DNA of 64,000 bases from Bryobacteraceae bacterium. GTDB lineage: Bacteria; Acidobacteriota; Terriglobia; Bryobacterales; Bryobacteraceae. Below the pieces are notes generated by a model, which did not search any database, had not been told where the DNA came from, and saw nothing but the letters and a program-made list of their open reading frames with translations. The position numbers and the translations under genes are program-made. Shown here piece by piece: positions 8,184-15,904 of this stretch. Location of the stretch: assembly GCA_019187195.1 (NCBI GenBank), contig JABAQT010000011.1:18660-82659 (forward strand), in the 5' to 3' direction. The first letter of the stretch is position 1. Every line of letters starts with the position of its first letter.

Positions 8184-9626
8184 TTGAGAGGGAGGTTCAC
8201 CATTCCGAAATCTGTACAACTCCACGCCGGAACAGGGCGATGCGACATCACGCCGGCGCCGGGAACTCCCCAGGGCGGCTGGGGAGCGCAGACCCATCAG
8301 CGCGGGCTTCGAGCCGACATGCCCTTCTACGCCACCGCATTGGTGCTTGAATCGGGAGAGGAGCGCGCCGCCATTGTCGAAGCCGATGCCATCGGCTTTG
8401 ATACGGAGTGGACCGAACGCATCCTCGCCGCTATCACGGACCTCACGGGCTTTCCCCGCCGGCAAATCCGCTTCTCCTCGAGCCACACGCACTCCGGTCC
8501 CAATACGTTCCGCCTCGCCACCATCAGCGAGGGGCTCGACATGGCGCTCAGCTACCTCGAATCCCTCCCCCACCGCATCGCTTCCGCGGTCTGGCAGGCA
8601 GGGCGCAATCTCAAACCCGTCCGCGTCGCCGCCGGCCAGGGATCCTGCGATATCAATGTCAACCGCCGCTTCCGCGATGCCGGGCACGGTATTGTCGTCG
8701 GACGCAACTGGAGCGGTCCGGCCAACCGCGCCGTCGGGGTGGTTCGCTTCGATGACCTCGATGAACGCCCCGTCGCCACCCTGCTCCATTACGCCTGTCA
8801 CGGCACCACCATGGGGTGGCAGACGCAACTGTTTACGCCGGATTTTCCAGGCCCGGCGCGCCAGGTGGTCGAGCGTGAACTCGGGGGTACGTGCCTCTTC
8901 CTCCAGGGCGCCTGCGCAAATCTTACTCCCCGCCGCGGCTTCACGGGCGATTGCGCGGTGTACCGCAAATTGGGAACCATACTCGGACTCGAAGCCGCGC
9001 GCGTCGCCTGGAACATCGAGACTCTTCCGCGCGATGAACGCCTGACCGGCGTGCAGGCCTCCGGGGCGCCCATCGCCATCTATGAGGATGCGCCCGTGGA
9101 TCCCGGACCCCAACCGCTCCGCGTCGCGCAGCGCTCCATTGCCCTCCCCGCCAGGAAGTTCGACCCCCCCGAGGAGTTGGAAGCGCGCGCGGCCGCCCTC
9201 CGCTCGCGGATGAACAGCCTCCGGAACGAGGGCGGCAGCCCCGATGAGATCCGCGCCGCCACCGCGCAAGCGACGCAAGCCGGATGGCGCGCCGAGTATG
9301 CGCGCAACTATTACGGACGTGAAACCATTCCCTGGGAACTGATGGCCATCACCATCGGCTCTTCCATCGCCCTGGTCTCCGTACCCGGCGAGCCGTTCAC
9401 GGAAACGGCGATGGAGATTGCCTCCCGCTCTCCCTATCCGCACACGTTTGTCTCCGGGTATTCAAACGGCGGCTTCGGCTACATCCCCACCGCTCAGGCC
9501 TTCGCCGAAGGCGGCTACGAAACCGAGGCCACGCCGTTCTCCGCCACGGCCGCGGACGTGTTGGCCGGGGAGGCGGTTCGATTGTTACGGGAGATGGCGG
9601 CGGCGCCGGCCGGCCGGCAACATTGA
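8184..9626 (+). CDS. Neutral/alkaline ceramidase-like hydrolase
   Basis: 480 aa by the longest frame. The N-terminal half matches the neutral/alkaline non-lysosomal ceramidase N-terminal domain: GTGRCDITPAPGTPQGGWG, then the histidine motif SSSHTHSGPN and a later HYACHGTT, likely zinc ligands. No signal peptide is evident. True family ceramidases are about 650 aa and cleave ceramide amide bonds; this shorter form belongs to the broad group in soil bacteria whose substrate is unknown. The start is unclear: TTG 8184 opens the frame, but a strong GGGAGG (8190-8195) sits six bases before an in-frame ATT at 8202. Followed 13 bases later by the Gfo/Idh gene. Confidence 0.82.
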   Translation: MRGRFTIPKSVQLHAGTGRCDITPAPGTPQGGWGAQTHQRGLRADMPFYATALVLESGEERAAIVEADAIGFDTEWTERILAAITDLTGFPRRQIRFSSSHTHSGPNTFRLATISEGLDMALSYLESLPHRIASAVWQAGRNLKPVRVAAGQGSCDINVNRRFRDAGHGIVVGRNWSGPANRAVGVVRFDDLDERPVATLLHYACHGTTMGWQTQLFTPDFPGPARQVVERELGGTCLFLQGACANLTPRRGFTGDCAVYRKLGTILGLEAARVAWNIETLPRDERLTGVQASGAPIAIYEDAPVDPGPQPLRVAQRSIALPARKFDPPEELEARAAALRSRMNSLRNEGGSPDEIRAATAQATQAGWRAEYARNYYGRETIPWELMAITIGSSIALVSVPGEPFTETAMEIASRSPYPHTFVSGYSNGGFGYIPTAQAFAEGGYETEATPFSATAADVLAGEAVRLLREMAAAPAGRQH

Positions 9627-9639
9627 AAGGAGCAACTAC

Positions 9640-10857
9640 ATGGATTCGCACTTCACCCGCCGTAATTTTCTGGCCGGGTCCACGGCGGCGGCGCAATGCG
9701 CTGCTGCCCAAACGCTCATCGGAGAACGGGCTACACCGAAAACGCTGCGTATCGGCGTCGTGGGCGGAGGCTTCGGCTCGTCATTCCAGTGGCATCTGCA
9801 CCCCAGGTGCAAAGTCACCGCGGTGTGCGACATCCGCCCGGACCGCTTACAGCGCCTCTCGGAAGTCTACCGCTGCGGCAATACCTATAAGAACTTCCGG
9901 GAAATGCTGAAGCATCCGGAACTCGACGCGGTCGCCGTGTTCACTCCCCTCCCTCTGCACGTGTGGATGGATATCGAATCGCTCAAGGCGGGCAAGCACG
10001 TCATCAGCGCCGTGCCCGCGGGCATGTCGATCGAAGAACTCGAGCGCCTCCTCGAGGCGGTGAAAAGCACCGGCCTCAAGTACATGATGGCGGAGACCAG
10101 CTACTACCGCCCGGAGATCATCACCGCCCGCCAGTGGGCCCGTGAAGGAAGTTTCGGAACCATCTTCTACACCGAAGCCGAATACCACCATGAAGGACTC
10201 ATCCCCCTCATGTTCGACGACCGCGGCTTTCCCACGTGGCGTCACGGCCTGCCCCCGATGCACTACCCCACGCACTGCACCGGCATGGTGATCCCCGTCA
10301 CCGGCGAACGTCTGACCGAGGTCACCGCCATCGGCTGGGGTGACCGGCATGAAGTCCTGCAGACCAACCAATACAACAATCCCTTCTGGAACACCACCGG
10401 CTTCTTCAAAACCTCCGGCGGGCATTCGAGCCGCATCTCCGTTTTCTGGCACGTCGCCGCCGGCGGAGTCGAGCGCTCAGGCTTCTATGGCGACCGTATG
10501 TCTTTCATCATGGCCCGCCCCGAGCGTTCTCCGAACACAAAGGTGACCATCAGCAAGGATGGCAAGACGGTGATCGACGCCAACGGTTATCCCGAGGGCG
10601 ACGTGAAGATCACCGCCTTCAACCAGCCGAACCATTTCGAACTGCTTCCCGCGCCTCTGCGCGTCCCAAGCGGGCACGGCGGATCGCACACCTTCCTCAC
10701 TCACGAGTTCGTGAGCGCGGTGACCGAAGACCGCATGCCGGCCGTGAACGTCTGGGAAGCCATCGCTTACACCGTTCCCGGCATCATCGCCCATCAGTCG
10801 GCGCTCCGCGGCGGCGTCACCATGAAGATCAAGGATTACGGCAAGGCCCCGGCCTAG
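9640..10857 (+). CDS. Gfo/Idh/MocA family oxidoreductase, Tat-exported
   Basis: 405 aa from ATG 9640, chosen for the GAAAGGAG seven bases upstream. A twin-arginine signal (FTRRNFLAGS) is followed by an NAD(P)-binding Rossmann fold (RIGVVGGGFGSSFQWHL) at about residues 35-150 and a C-terminal alpha/beta domain. The family carries out NAD-dependent oxidation or glycosidic-bond chemistry on sugars and polyols; Tat export with bound cofactor is common in this group. Likely co-transcribed with the ceramidase-like gene, so the pair may act on a glycosylated lipid or polyol (inference). Confidence 0.88.
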   Translation: MDSHFTRRNFLAGSTAAAQCAAAQTLIGERATPKTLRIGVVGGGFGSSFQWHLHPRCKVTAVCDIRPDRLQRLSEVYRCGNTYKNFREMLKHPELDAVAVFTPLPLHVWMDIESLKAGKHVISAVPAGMSIEELERLLEAVKSTGLKYMMAETSYYRPEIITARQWAREGSFGTIFYTEAEYHHEGLIPLMFDDRGFPTWRHGLPPMHYPTHCTGMVIPVTGERLTEVTAIGWGDRHEVLQTNQYNNPFWNTTGFFKTSGGHSSRISVFWHVAAGGVERSGFYGDRMSFIMARPERSPNTKVTISKDGKTVIDANGYPEGDVKITAFNQPNHFELLPAPLRVPSGHGGSHTFLTHEFVSAVTEDRMPAVNVWEAIAYTVPGIIAHQSALRGGVTMKIKDYGKAPA

Positions 10858-10872
10858 TGGCGGCGAACCGTC

Positions 10873-11460
10873 TCAGGGCTGGAGCCGCGCCTTGATCTCC
10901 GCCAGTTCCACCCCCAGGCGATCCAGTTTCGCGATCAGTTCCGCCTGGCGCCGGTCCTCGAGAAGCGGCTGCTTACCCGTGAAACACAGTACGCCTGTCG
11001 GCTCGATGGCGCATTCATCCACTTCGTTCAACGAGCGGAAACCCTGCCGCCGCGCCGCCGCCTCGAGATCATGGACGCTCATCATCTCCCTCGCCAGCGC
11101 CCGCCGCAGGACCTTTCCATGCTCCACCAGGACGGTCGAGCGCCCGGCCAGCAGTTCATCGAGGCGGCGGTGGCCGAACACGAACCGCACAATCAGATAG
11201 TTGGCGCCGAGCAGCGTGATCGCCCCGATGATGCCCCCGAGCAGCGTATTGTCGTCTCCGATGATGGCGTTTTGCACGGTGTTCGACAGCGTCAGCAACA
11301 CGACCAGGTCAAACGGATTCAGTTGCGCCAACTCGCGTTTTCCGAATACGCGCAGCAATACGATGAGAGCGAAATAGACAATCAAGGCGCGCAGGATTTT
11401 CTCCATCAGCGGAACCTTGAGGACGAAGAGGTCGGTGAGAATGGACGGTAGTGTGGCCAT
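10873..11460 (-). CDS. DUF421/YetF-family membrane protein
   Basis: 195 aa. Three N-terminal membrane helices (about residues 18-90) contain the family motifs LLRVFGKRELAQLNPFDLVV and TVQNAIIGDD, followed by a cytoplasmic DUF421 domain with a conserved RRALAREMMSVHDLEAAARRQG-like segment. Function of the family is not established; it is linked with envelope stress and spore germination in Bacillus. The gene is monocistronic and convergent with the Gfo/Idh gene (15-base gap). Confidence 0.87.
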   Translation of the reverse strand: MATLPSILTDLFVLKVPLMEKILRALIVYFALIVLLRVFGKRELAQLNPFDLVVLLTLSNTVQNAIIGDDNTLLGGIIGAITLLGANYLIVRFVFGHRRLDELLAGRSTVLVEHGKVLRRALAREMMSVHDLEAAARRQGFRSLNEVDECAIEPTGVLCFTGKQPLLEDRRQAELIAKLDRLGVELAEIKARLQP

Positions 11461-11549
11461 AGGGAGCTTCTAGGGATTGTCCCGCTTTTCACCGCCCGGC
11501 GGCCCTCTCGATCCCGGTTGCCTTGAGCCGGTTGCGTTAAGATGAAGCC

Positions 11550-12674
11550 ATGACACGCCGCGAACTGCTTGCGCTGGCCGGAGCTGCCGCCCCCATGCTG
11601 GCGGCCAGGAGCGCCCCCACCGCTCCGGTTTCCATTGCCAAGGTTCCTTCTTATAACGAAGACCTGGTTGCGGTATTCACGAAAATGTTCGACCAGATCG
11701 GCGGCGCCGGCCGGCTGGTGAAGAATAAGACGGTGACCGTTAAGCTGAACCTCACCGGGAGCCCGGGGCTGCGTTTTCAAGGCAAGCCGCTCGGCCTCAC
11801 CCACTACTCTCATCCTAAGACCGCCTCGGCGATGGCCTACGTCCTGCACCGCGCGGGAGCGAAACGGATCCGCTTCACCGAGAGCGCCTGGGCTACCGCG
11901 GGCCCGCTCGAGGACTATCTGCTCGATTCCGGCTGGAACGTCCGCCAGTTGCTGGCGGCGGCGCCGAATATCGAGTTTGAAAACACCAACGGCCTTGGAA
12001 AAGGCAAACAGTACCACCGCTTCCCCGTCCCCGGCGGAGGATTGATCTTCCCCGCCTATCAACTGAATCACGCCTATGCCGACACCGATGTCTTCATGTC
12101 CATGGCGAAGTTGAAGAATCATGAGACCTGCGGCGTCACCCTGGCCATGAAGAACATCTTCGGCATCACCCCGGCCTCCATCTACGGCGACGACGCCGGA
12201 AAGGATGAGCCGAACGAGCGGCCCTCGAAGGGACGCGGCGAAGTCTGCCACTTCGGAAAACGGCAGCCGGCTTCCTGTGCCCCTTCCGAAATCGACCCCC
12301 ACTCGAATCGCGAATCCACCTATCGCATGCCGCGCATCGTCGCCGAACTCGTGGCCGCCCGCCCCATTCACATCTCTTTCATTGACGGCGTCGAAACCAT
12401 GTCCGGCGGCGAGGGCCCCTGGATCCGGCGCGAACTGGCGCATGTCAAACCGGGCGTCATGATCTTGGGCACAAATCCGGTCACCACGGACTCGGTGGCA
12501 ACCGCCGTCATGGGCTATGATCCACGCGCCGGCAAGGGAACAGCCCCGTTCCAGCGCTGCGACAACTCGCTGGTTCTGGCGGAATCCCTGGGCGTGGGAA
12601 CCACGGACCTGAACAACATCGAAGTGGCCGGAGCCAGGATAGGGGACGCCGTGTTCAAGTTCCCCGGCGCCTAA
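11550..12674 (+). CDS. DUF362 domain protein with Tat-like signal
   Basis: 374 aa. The N-terminus MTRRELLALAGAAAPMLAA reads as a Tat-type signal. The remainder matches the DUF362 fold: KTVTVKLNLTG near residue 65, a central FMSMAKLKNHETCGVTLAMKN segment with the KNH-type motif, and a C-terminal PVTTDSVATAVMGYDP motif. No ferredoxin domain is fused, unlike many DUF362 proteins. Function unknown. Single gene on the plus strand, divergent from the DUF421 gene (89-base gap). Confidence 0.85.
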   Translation: MTRRELLALAGAAAPMLAARSAPTAPVSIAKVPSYNEDLVAVFTKMFDQIGGAGRLVKNKTVTVKLNLTGSPGLRFQGKPLGLTHYSHPKTASAMAYVLHRAGAKRIRFTESAWATAGPLEDYLLDSGWNVRQLLAAAPNIEFENTNGLGKGKQYHRFPVPGGGLIFPAYQLNHAYADTDVFMSMAKLKNHETCGVTLAMKNIFGITPASIYGDDAGKDEPNERPSKGRGEVCHFGKRQPASCAPSEIDPHSNRESTYRMPRIVAELVAARPIHISFIDGVETMSGGEGPWIRRELAHVKPGVMILGTNPVTTDSVATAVMGYDPRAGKGTAPFQRCDNSLVLAESLGVGTTDLNNIEVAGARIGDAVFKFPGA

Positions 12675-12749
12675 GACGCGCGTTGCGCGCCACAATTATC
12701 CTCCACACCCCAGCCACGCTGTAAACTGGTTATACTCGAAGGCTTTTGC

Positions 12750-13565
12750 GTGGCATACCTGTTCAAGTTGCCGGGTTTTAGTGTCACCGCGGTGATCGAC
12801 ATCGTGTGCGTGGCCTTCCTTGTGTATCAGGCCATCCTCATCGTGCGCGGCCGCCGCGCCGCCCACATCCTGACCGGAATCGGCGTCTTGTGCCTCGTCT
12901 ATCTCGTCTCCGTCTGGGCGCACCTCGAGTTGCTGCGCGCGCTTCTCGCCACCCTGGCGCCCTATACAGCCTTCGGCGTCATCGTCATGTTCCAGTCCGA
13001 GTTGCGGCGCATGCTGGCCCGCATTGGACGGCGCGGCTACTTCAGCACCGGAACTCAGTTACAGCGCCGCGAATCACTCGAGGAATTGCTCCTCGCGGTC
13101 CAGCAACTGGCGCAGGACAAGACAGGCGCCCTGGTCATCCTGGAACGCGAGATCGGGTTGCGGACCTTCATCGAGAGCGGCGTCCTGCTTGACGCTCAAC
13201 TCTCGCGCGACCTGCTGCTGACGATTTTCGAGAAGGGCGCCGTGCTGCATGACGGCGCGGTCATCGTCCAGGGGGATCGCATTGCCGCCGCCGCCTGCTT
13301 CCTCCCCCTGACCATGAACCCCCTGTCGCGGAACCTCGGAACCCGCCATCGCGCCGCCGTCGGCGTCACCGAGGAAACGGATTGCATGGCCGTGATCGTC
13401 TCCGAGGAGACGGGCCACATCTCCGTCGCCATGGGCGGCGAAATCATCTCGAGGATTACGCTCGATGAATTGCGCGATCGAATCGCCGATGCTCTCGGCT
13501 TCGGAGCCAAAGCCAAGCTGGCGCAGGCGGCGGCAAAGAAATTGAGACAGGCGGAGGGCGCATGA
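12750..13565 (+). CDS. cdaA: Diadenylate cyclase CdaA
   Basis: 271 aa. Three N-terminal membrane helices (about residues 12-85) anchor a cytoplasmic DisA-N/DAC domain. The catalytic motifs are intact: LHDGAVI at 166-172 and RHRAAVG at 199-205. It condenses two ATP to c-di-AMP. GTG start with GAAGG about seven bases upstream. The stop overlaps the start of cdaR (ATGA), and glmM follows: the conserved c-di-AMP/cell-wall operon. CdaR and GlmM are known to modulate CdaA activity in Firmicutes. Confidence 0.96.
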   Translation: MAYLFKLPGFSVTAVIDIVCVAFLVYQAILIVRGRRAAHILTGIGVLCLVYLVSVWAHLELLRALLATLAPYTAFGVIVMFQSELRRMLARIGRRGYFSTGTQLQRRESLEELLLAVQQLAQDKTGALVILEREIGLRTFIESGVLLDAQLSRDLLLTIFEKGAVLHDGAVIVQGDRIAAAACFLPLTMNPLSRNLGTRHRAAVGVTEETDCMAVIVSEETGHISVAMGGEIISRITLDELRDRIADALGFGAKAKLAQAAAKKLRQAEGA

Positions 13566-14218
13566 TCCGCCTGCTCACGGAGAATCTCGGGCTGAAGATC
13601 CTCTCGCTCGCCGTGGCGTTGCTGCTGTGGCTGGCGACGGTCGGCGAACCGGACATGACCACCACCATCGCCGTGCCCGTGCAGTACCGCAATACCCCCG
13701 TCAATTTCGAGATCAGCTCCGACCTGATCGACTCCGCGTTCGTCGAGATGAAGGGATCGAGCGGGCGGTTGAGCCGGCAGAATCTCGCCAACAACGCCGT
13801 GATCGTGGTGGATCTCTCGGGAGTCCGGCGTCCCGGTGACCACACCTTCTCCATCCAGGCGGATAACGTCAAACTGCCGCCCGGCGTGGCCTTCCTGCGC
13901 GCCGTGCCGAGCCAGTTGCGGTTGCGCCTCGAGCCGAGAGTGATGCGCGACGTCCCCGTGGTCGTGCGCTATGCCGGCCCCATTCCCGACGGCTATACCA
14001 TCGCGCGGCAGGAGGTCTCCCCTTCGACTATACGCATCGTCGGTCCGGAAAGCCGAGTGAACGCCATTTCCCGCGTACAGTCGGATCCCCTCGAACTCAG
14101 CCGCGGCGAGGAAGAGCAGACCTTTCATGTCCACCCCTTCGCCGGCGACCCTCAGGTTCGAGTCGAGCCGACGGATTTGGTGGTTACGGTTAAGGTTGGA
14201 CTGGCAAAAACCCGATAG
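13562..14218 (+). CDS. cdaR: CdaR, YbbR-domain regulator of diadenylate cyclase
   Basis: 218 aa. An N-terminal membrane helix (about residues 8-28, LKILSLAVALLLWLATVG) is followed by two YbbR-type beta domains in the periplasm (roughly residues 40-125 and 125-215). Firmicute CdaR proteins usually carry three or four YbbR repeats, so this is a short form. It overlaps cdaA by four bases and precedes glmM, the order that defines its role as membrane partner of CdaA. Confidence 0.9.
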   Translation: MIRLLTENLGLKILSLAVALLLWLATVGEPDMTTTIAVPVQYRNTPVNFEISSDLIDSAFVEMKGSSGRLSRQNLANNAVIVVDLSGVRRPGDHTFSIQADNVKLPPGVAFLRAVPSQLRLRLEPRVMRDVPVVVRYAGPIPDGYTIARQEVSPSTIRIVGPESRVNAISRVQSDPLELSRGEEEQTFHVHPFAGDPQVRVEPTDLVVTVKVGLAKTR

Positions 14219-14236
14219 TTTGAGAGAGGAGCGCCG

Positions 14237-15592
14237 GTGCCAAGGCAACTATTCGGAACGGACGGAATTCGGGGAGTGGCGGGAGAATACCCGCTCGACG
14301 CCGCTACGGTTCATGCGGTGGGAGCCGCGTTGGGGAAATGGGCCGCCGGCATCCACGGGCGGGGAAGCGAAATCCTCATCGGGATGGACACGCGCGAATC
14401 CGGACCGTGGCTCGCATCGCGCGCCGCCGCCGGCATCCGGCAATCCGGAGCGGTCGTCCGCTTTGCCGGCCTCGTCACCACGCCAGGCGTGGCCCATCTC
14501 ACGCGCAGCCGCGATTTCGTCGCCGGGGTGATGATTTCCGCCTCCCACAACCCTTATCGCGACAACGGCATCAAAGTTTTCGACCACTCCGGCTACAAGC
14601 TTCCCGATGAAGTCGAACATGCCCTCGAACAGGAAATTCTGACCCTCCGCGACTCCGCCCCCGAAAAAGCAGAACCATGCCTCGAGGTCAGCCACGGCCT
14701 CGATCAGGCATATCTGGACTATCTCGCTTCCACCTTCCCCCGCCGTCTCGACGGGATGAAACTGGTGTTGGACTGCGCCAATGGCGCGGCGGTCAACCTG
14801 GCGCCGCGTCTGTTCCGCACCCTCGGAGCCGAAGTCATCGAAACCGGCTGCGCACCGGATGGCCGTAATATCAACCTCGACTGCGGAGCCCTTCACGTCG
14901 AAGGCCTCCGCAAGGCTGTCCTCTCTTCCGGCGCTTCCGCCGGCCTCGCCTTTGACGGCGATGCCGACCGCGCGATTCTCGTGTCCGCTGCGGGCCGTAT
15001 CGTGGATGGCGATGCCATGCTGTTGATCGCGGCCGATGCTCTCCTGCGGAGGGGAAAGCTCACGGACCACCACGGAGAACCGGTGGTCGTGGCGACGGTG
15101 ATGTCGAACTACGGTCTCGAGGAGGCGCTGAACGCTCGTGGAGTGAAACTCGTCCGCGCACCAGTCGGGGACAAGTACGTTCTCGAGGAGATGATCCGCC
15201 GCGGCGCTCCCCTGGGGGGCGAACAGTCCGGCCATGTCATCTTTCATGAACACGCTACGACGGGCGACGGCATGCTGACCGCCCTCGCCGTGCTCGATGC
15301 CGTGCGCGAATCCGGACGCGGCCTCGATGACCTGTCATCCGGCTTGAAGGTCTACCCGCAACTGCTGGTCAACGTCCGCGTCCGCGAGAGACGCCCCCTC
15401 GAGGGCATGACTTCCGTGCAGCAGGAAATTCAGGCCGCCATGCGCGACTTCGACGGACTGGGGCGTGTTCTCGTCCGCTTTTCCGGAACCGAACCCCTCG
15501 CCCGCGTCATGGTGGAAGGCCCTCAACTCGAGCGGGTCGAACACTACGCCGGCCGCATCGCAAAAGCCATACAGTTGGAATTGGGTGGTTAG
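14237..15592 (+). CDS. glmM: Phosphoglucosamine mutase
   Basis: 451 aa, full length. It interconverts glucosamine-6-phosphate and glucosamine-1-phosphate for UDP-GlcNAc synthesis. The N-terminal FGTDGIRG, the phosphoserine loop ISASHNPYRDNG (Ser 103), the metal loop FDGDADR and the C-terminal RFSGTEPLARVM phosphate-binding loop are all present. GTG start with GAGAGGAG upstream. Last gene of cdaA-cdaR-glmM; an inverted repeat follows 18 bases after the stop. Confidence 0.97.
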   Translation: MPRQLFGTDGIRGVAGEYPLDAATVHAVGAALGKWAAGIHGRGSEILIGMDTRESGPWLASRAAAGIRQSGAVVRFAGLVTTPGVAHLTRSRDFVAGVMISASHNPYRDNGIKVFDHSGYKLPDEVEHALEQEILTLRDSAPEKAEPCLEVSHGLDQAYLDYLASTFPRRLDGMKLVLDCANGAAVNLAPRLFRTLGAEVIETGCAPDGRNINLDCGALHVEGLRKAVLSSGASAGLAFDGDADRAILVSAAGRIVDGDAMLLIAADALLRRGKLTDHHGEPVVVATVMSNYGLEEALNARGVKLVRAPVGDKYVLEEMIRRGAPLGGEQSGHVIFHEHATTGDGMLTALAVLDAVRESGRGLDDLSSGLKVYPQLLVNVRVRERRPLEGMTSVQQEIQAAMRDFDGLGRVLVRFSGTEPLARVMVEGPQLERVEHYAGRIAKAIQLELGG

Positions 15593-15610
15593 TTGCCGTT
15601 ATACCGGCCA

Positions 15611-15633
15611 CAACGAGAATTATGTTCTCGTTG
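15611..15633 (+). repeat. Hairpin downstream of glmM
   Basis: A perfect 9-bp inverted repeat (CAACGAGAA, loop TTATG, TTCTCGTTG) lies 18 bases after the glmM stop. It has no T tract, so it is not a textbook intrinsic terminator, but its position suggests transcript-end or stability function. Confidence 0.6.
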
Positions 15634-15639
15634 CGGGTT

Positions 15640-15878
15640 CAGGCGGCAGCCTTGAGGCCAACCGCTCACGGCAGTTCGCAGCGTTTCTCCGTTTTCTGAA
15701 TATAGCCGAAGGGGCCGTTGAAGAGTGCCGGTATTTTCTGATCCTCGCCAAGCCGGCCACGATGCTGGAGGAAGCGAGCAGGCTCCTCGGTGCGTGCACC
15801 TCAGCCATTCCGGCTTCCTCGACTTCTCGCTCCTGTCTTCCATATCCCGAATGGATAGCAAGGCAAAACCTTGGCTAG
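15640..15878 (+). pseudogene. Remnant of a four-helix-bundle (S23/IVP-type) protein gene
   Basis: In the 312-base gap between glmM and the minus-strand esterase, the plus frame ending at 15878 reads FAAFLRFLNIAEGAVEECRY, then FLILAKPATMLEEASRLLGA. That is the conserved helix pattern of the 23S-rRNA-intervening-sequence/four-helix-bundle family (FLRFLNIA-GS-E-YFLILA ... EE-SRLL-A). Only about 50-60 residues are recognisable: the N-terminal helix is missing, a segment between the second and third helices is deleted, and the C-terminus runs into unrelated Ser/Arg-rich sequence. No start codon with a ribosome site is seen. Best read as a decayed copy. The rest of this gap shows no other gene. Confidence 0.6.
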
Positions 15879-15904
15879 TTAGCCCCCGGCAGCAGGCGCT
15901 ACCA

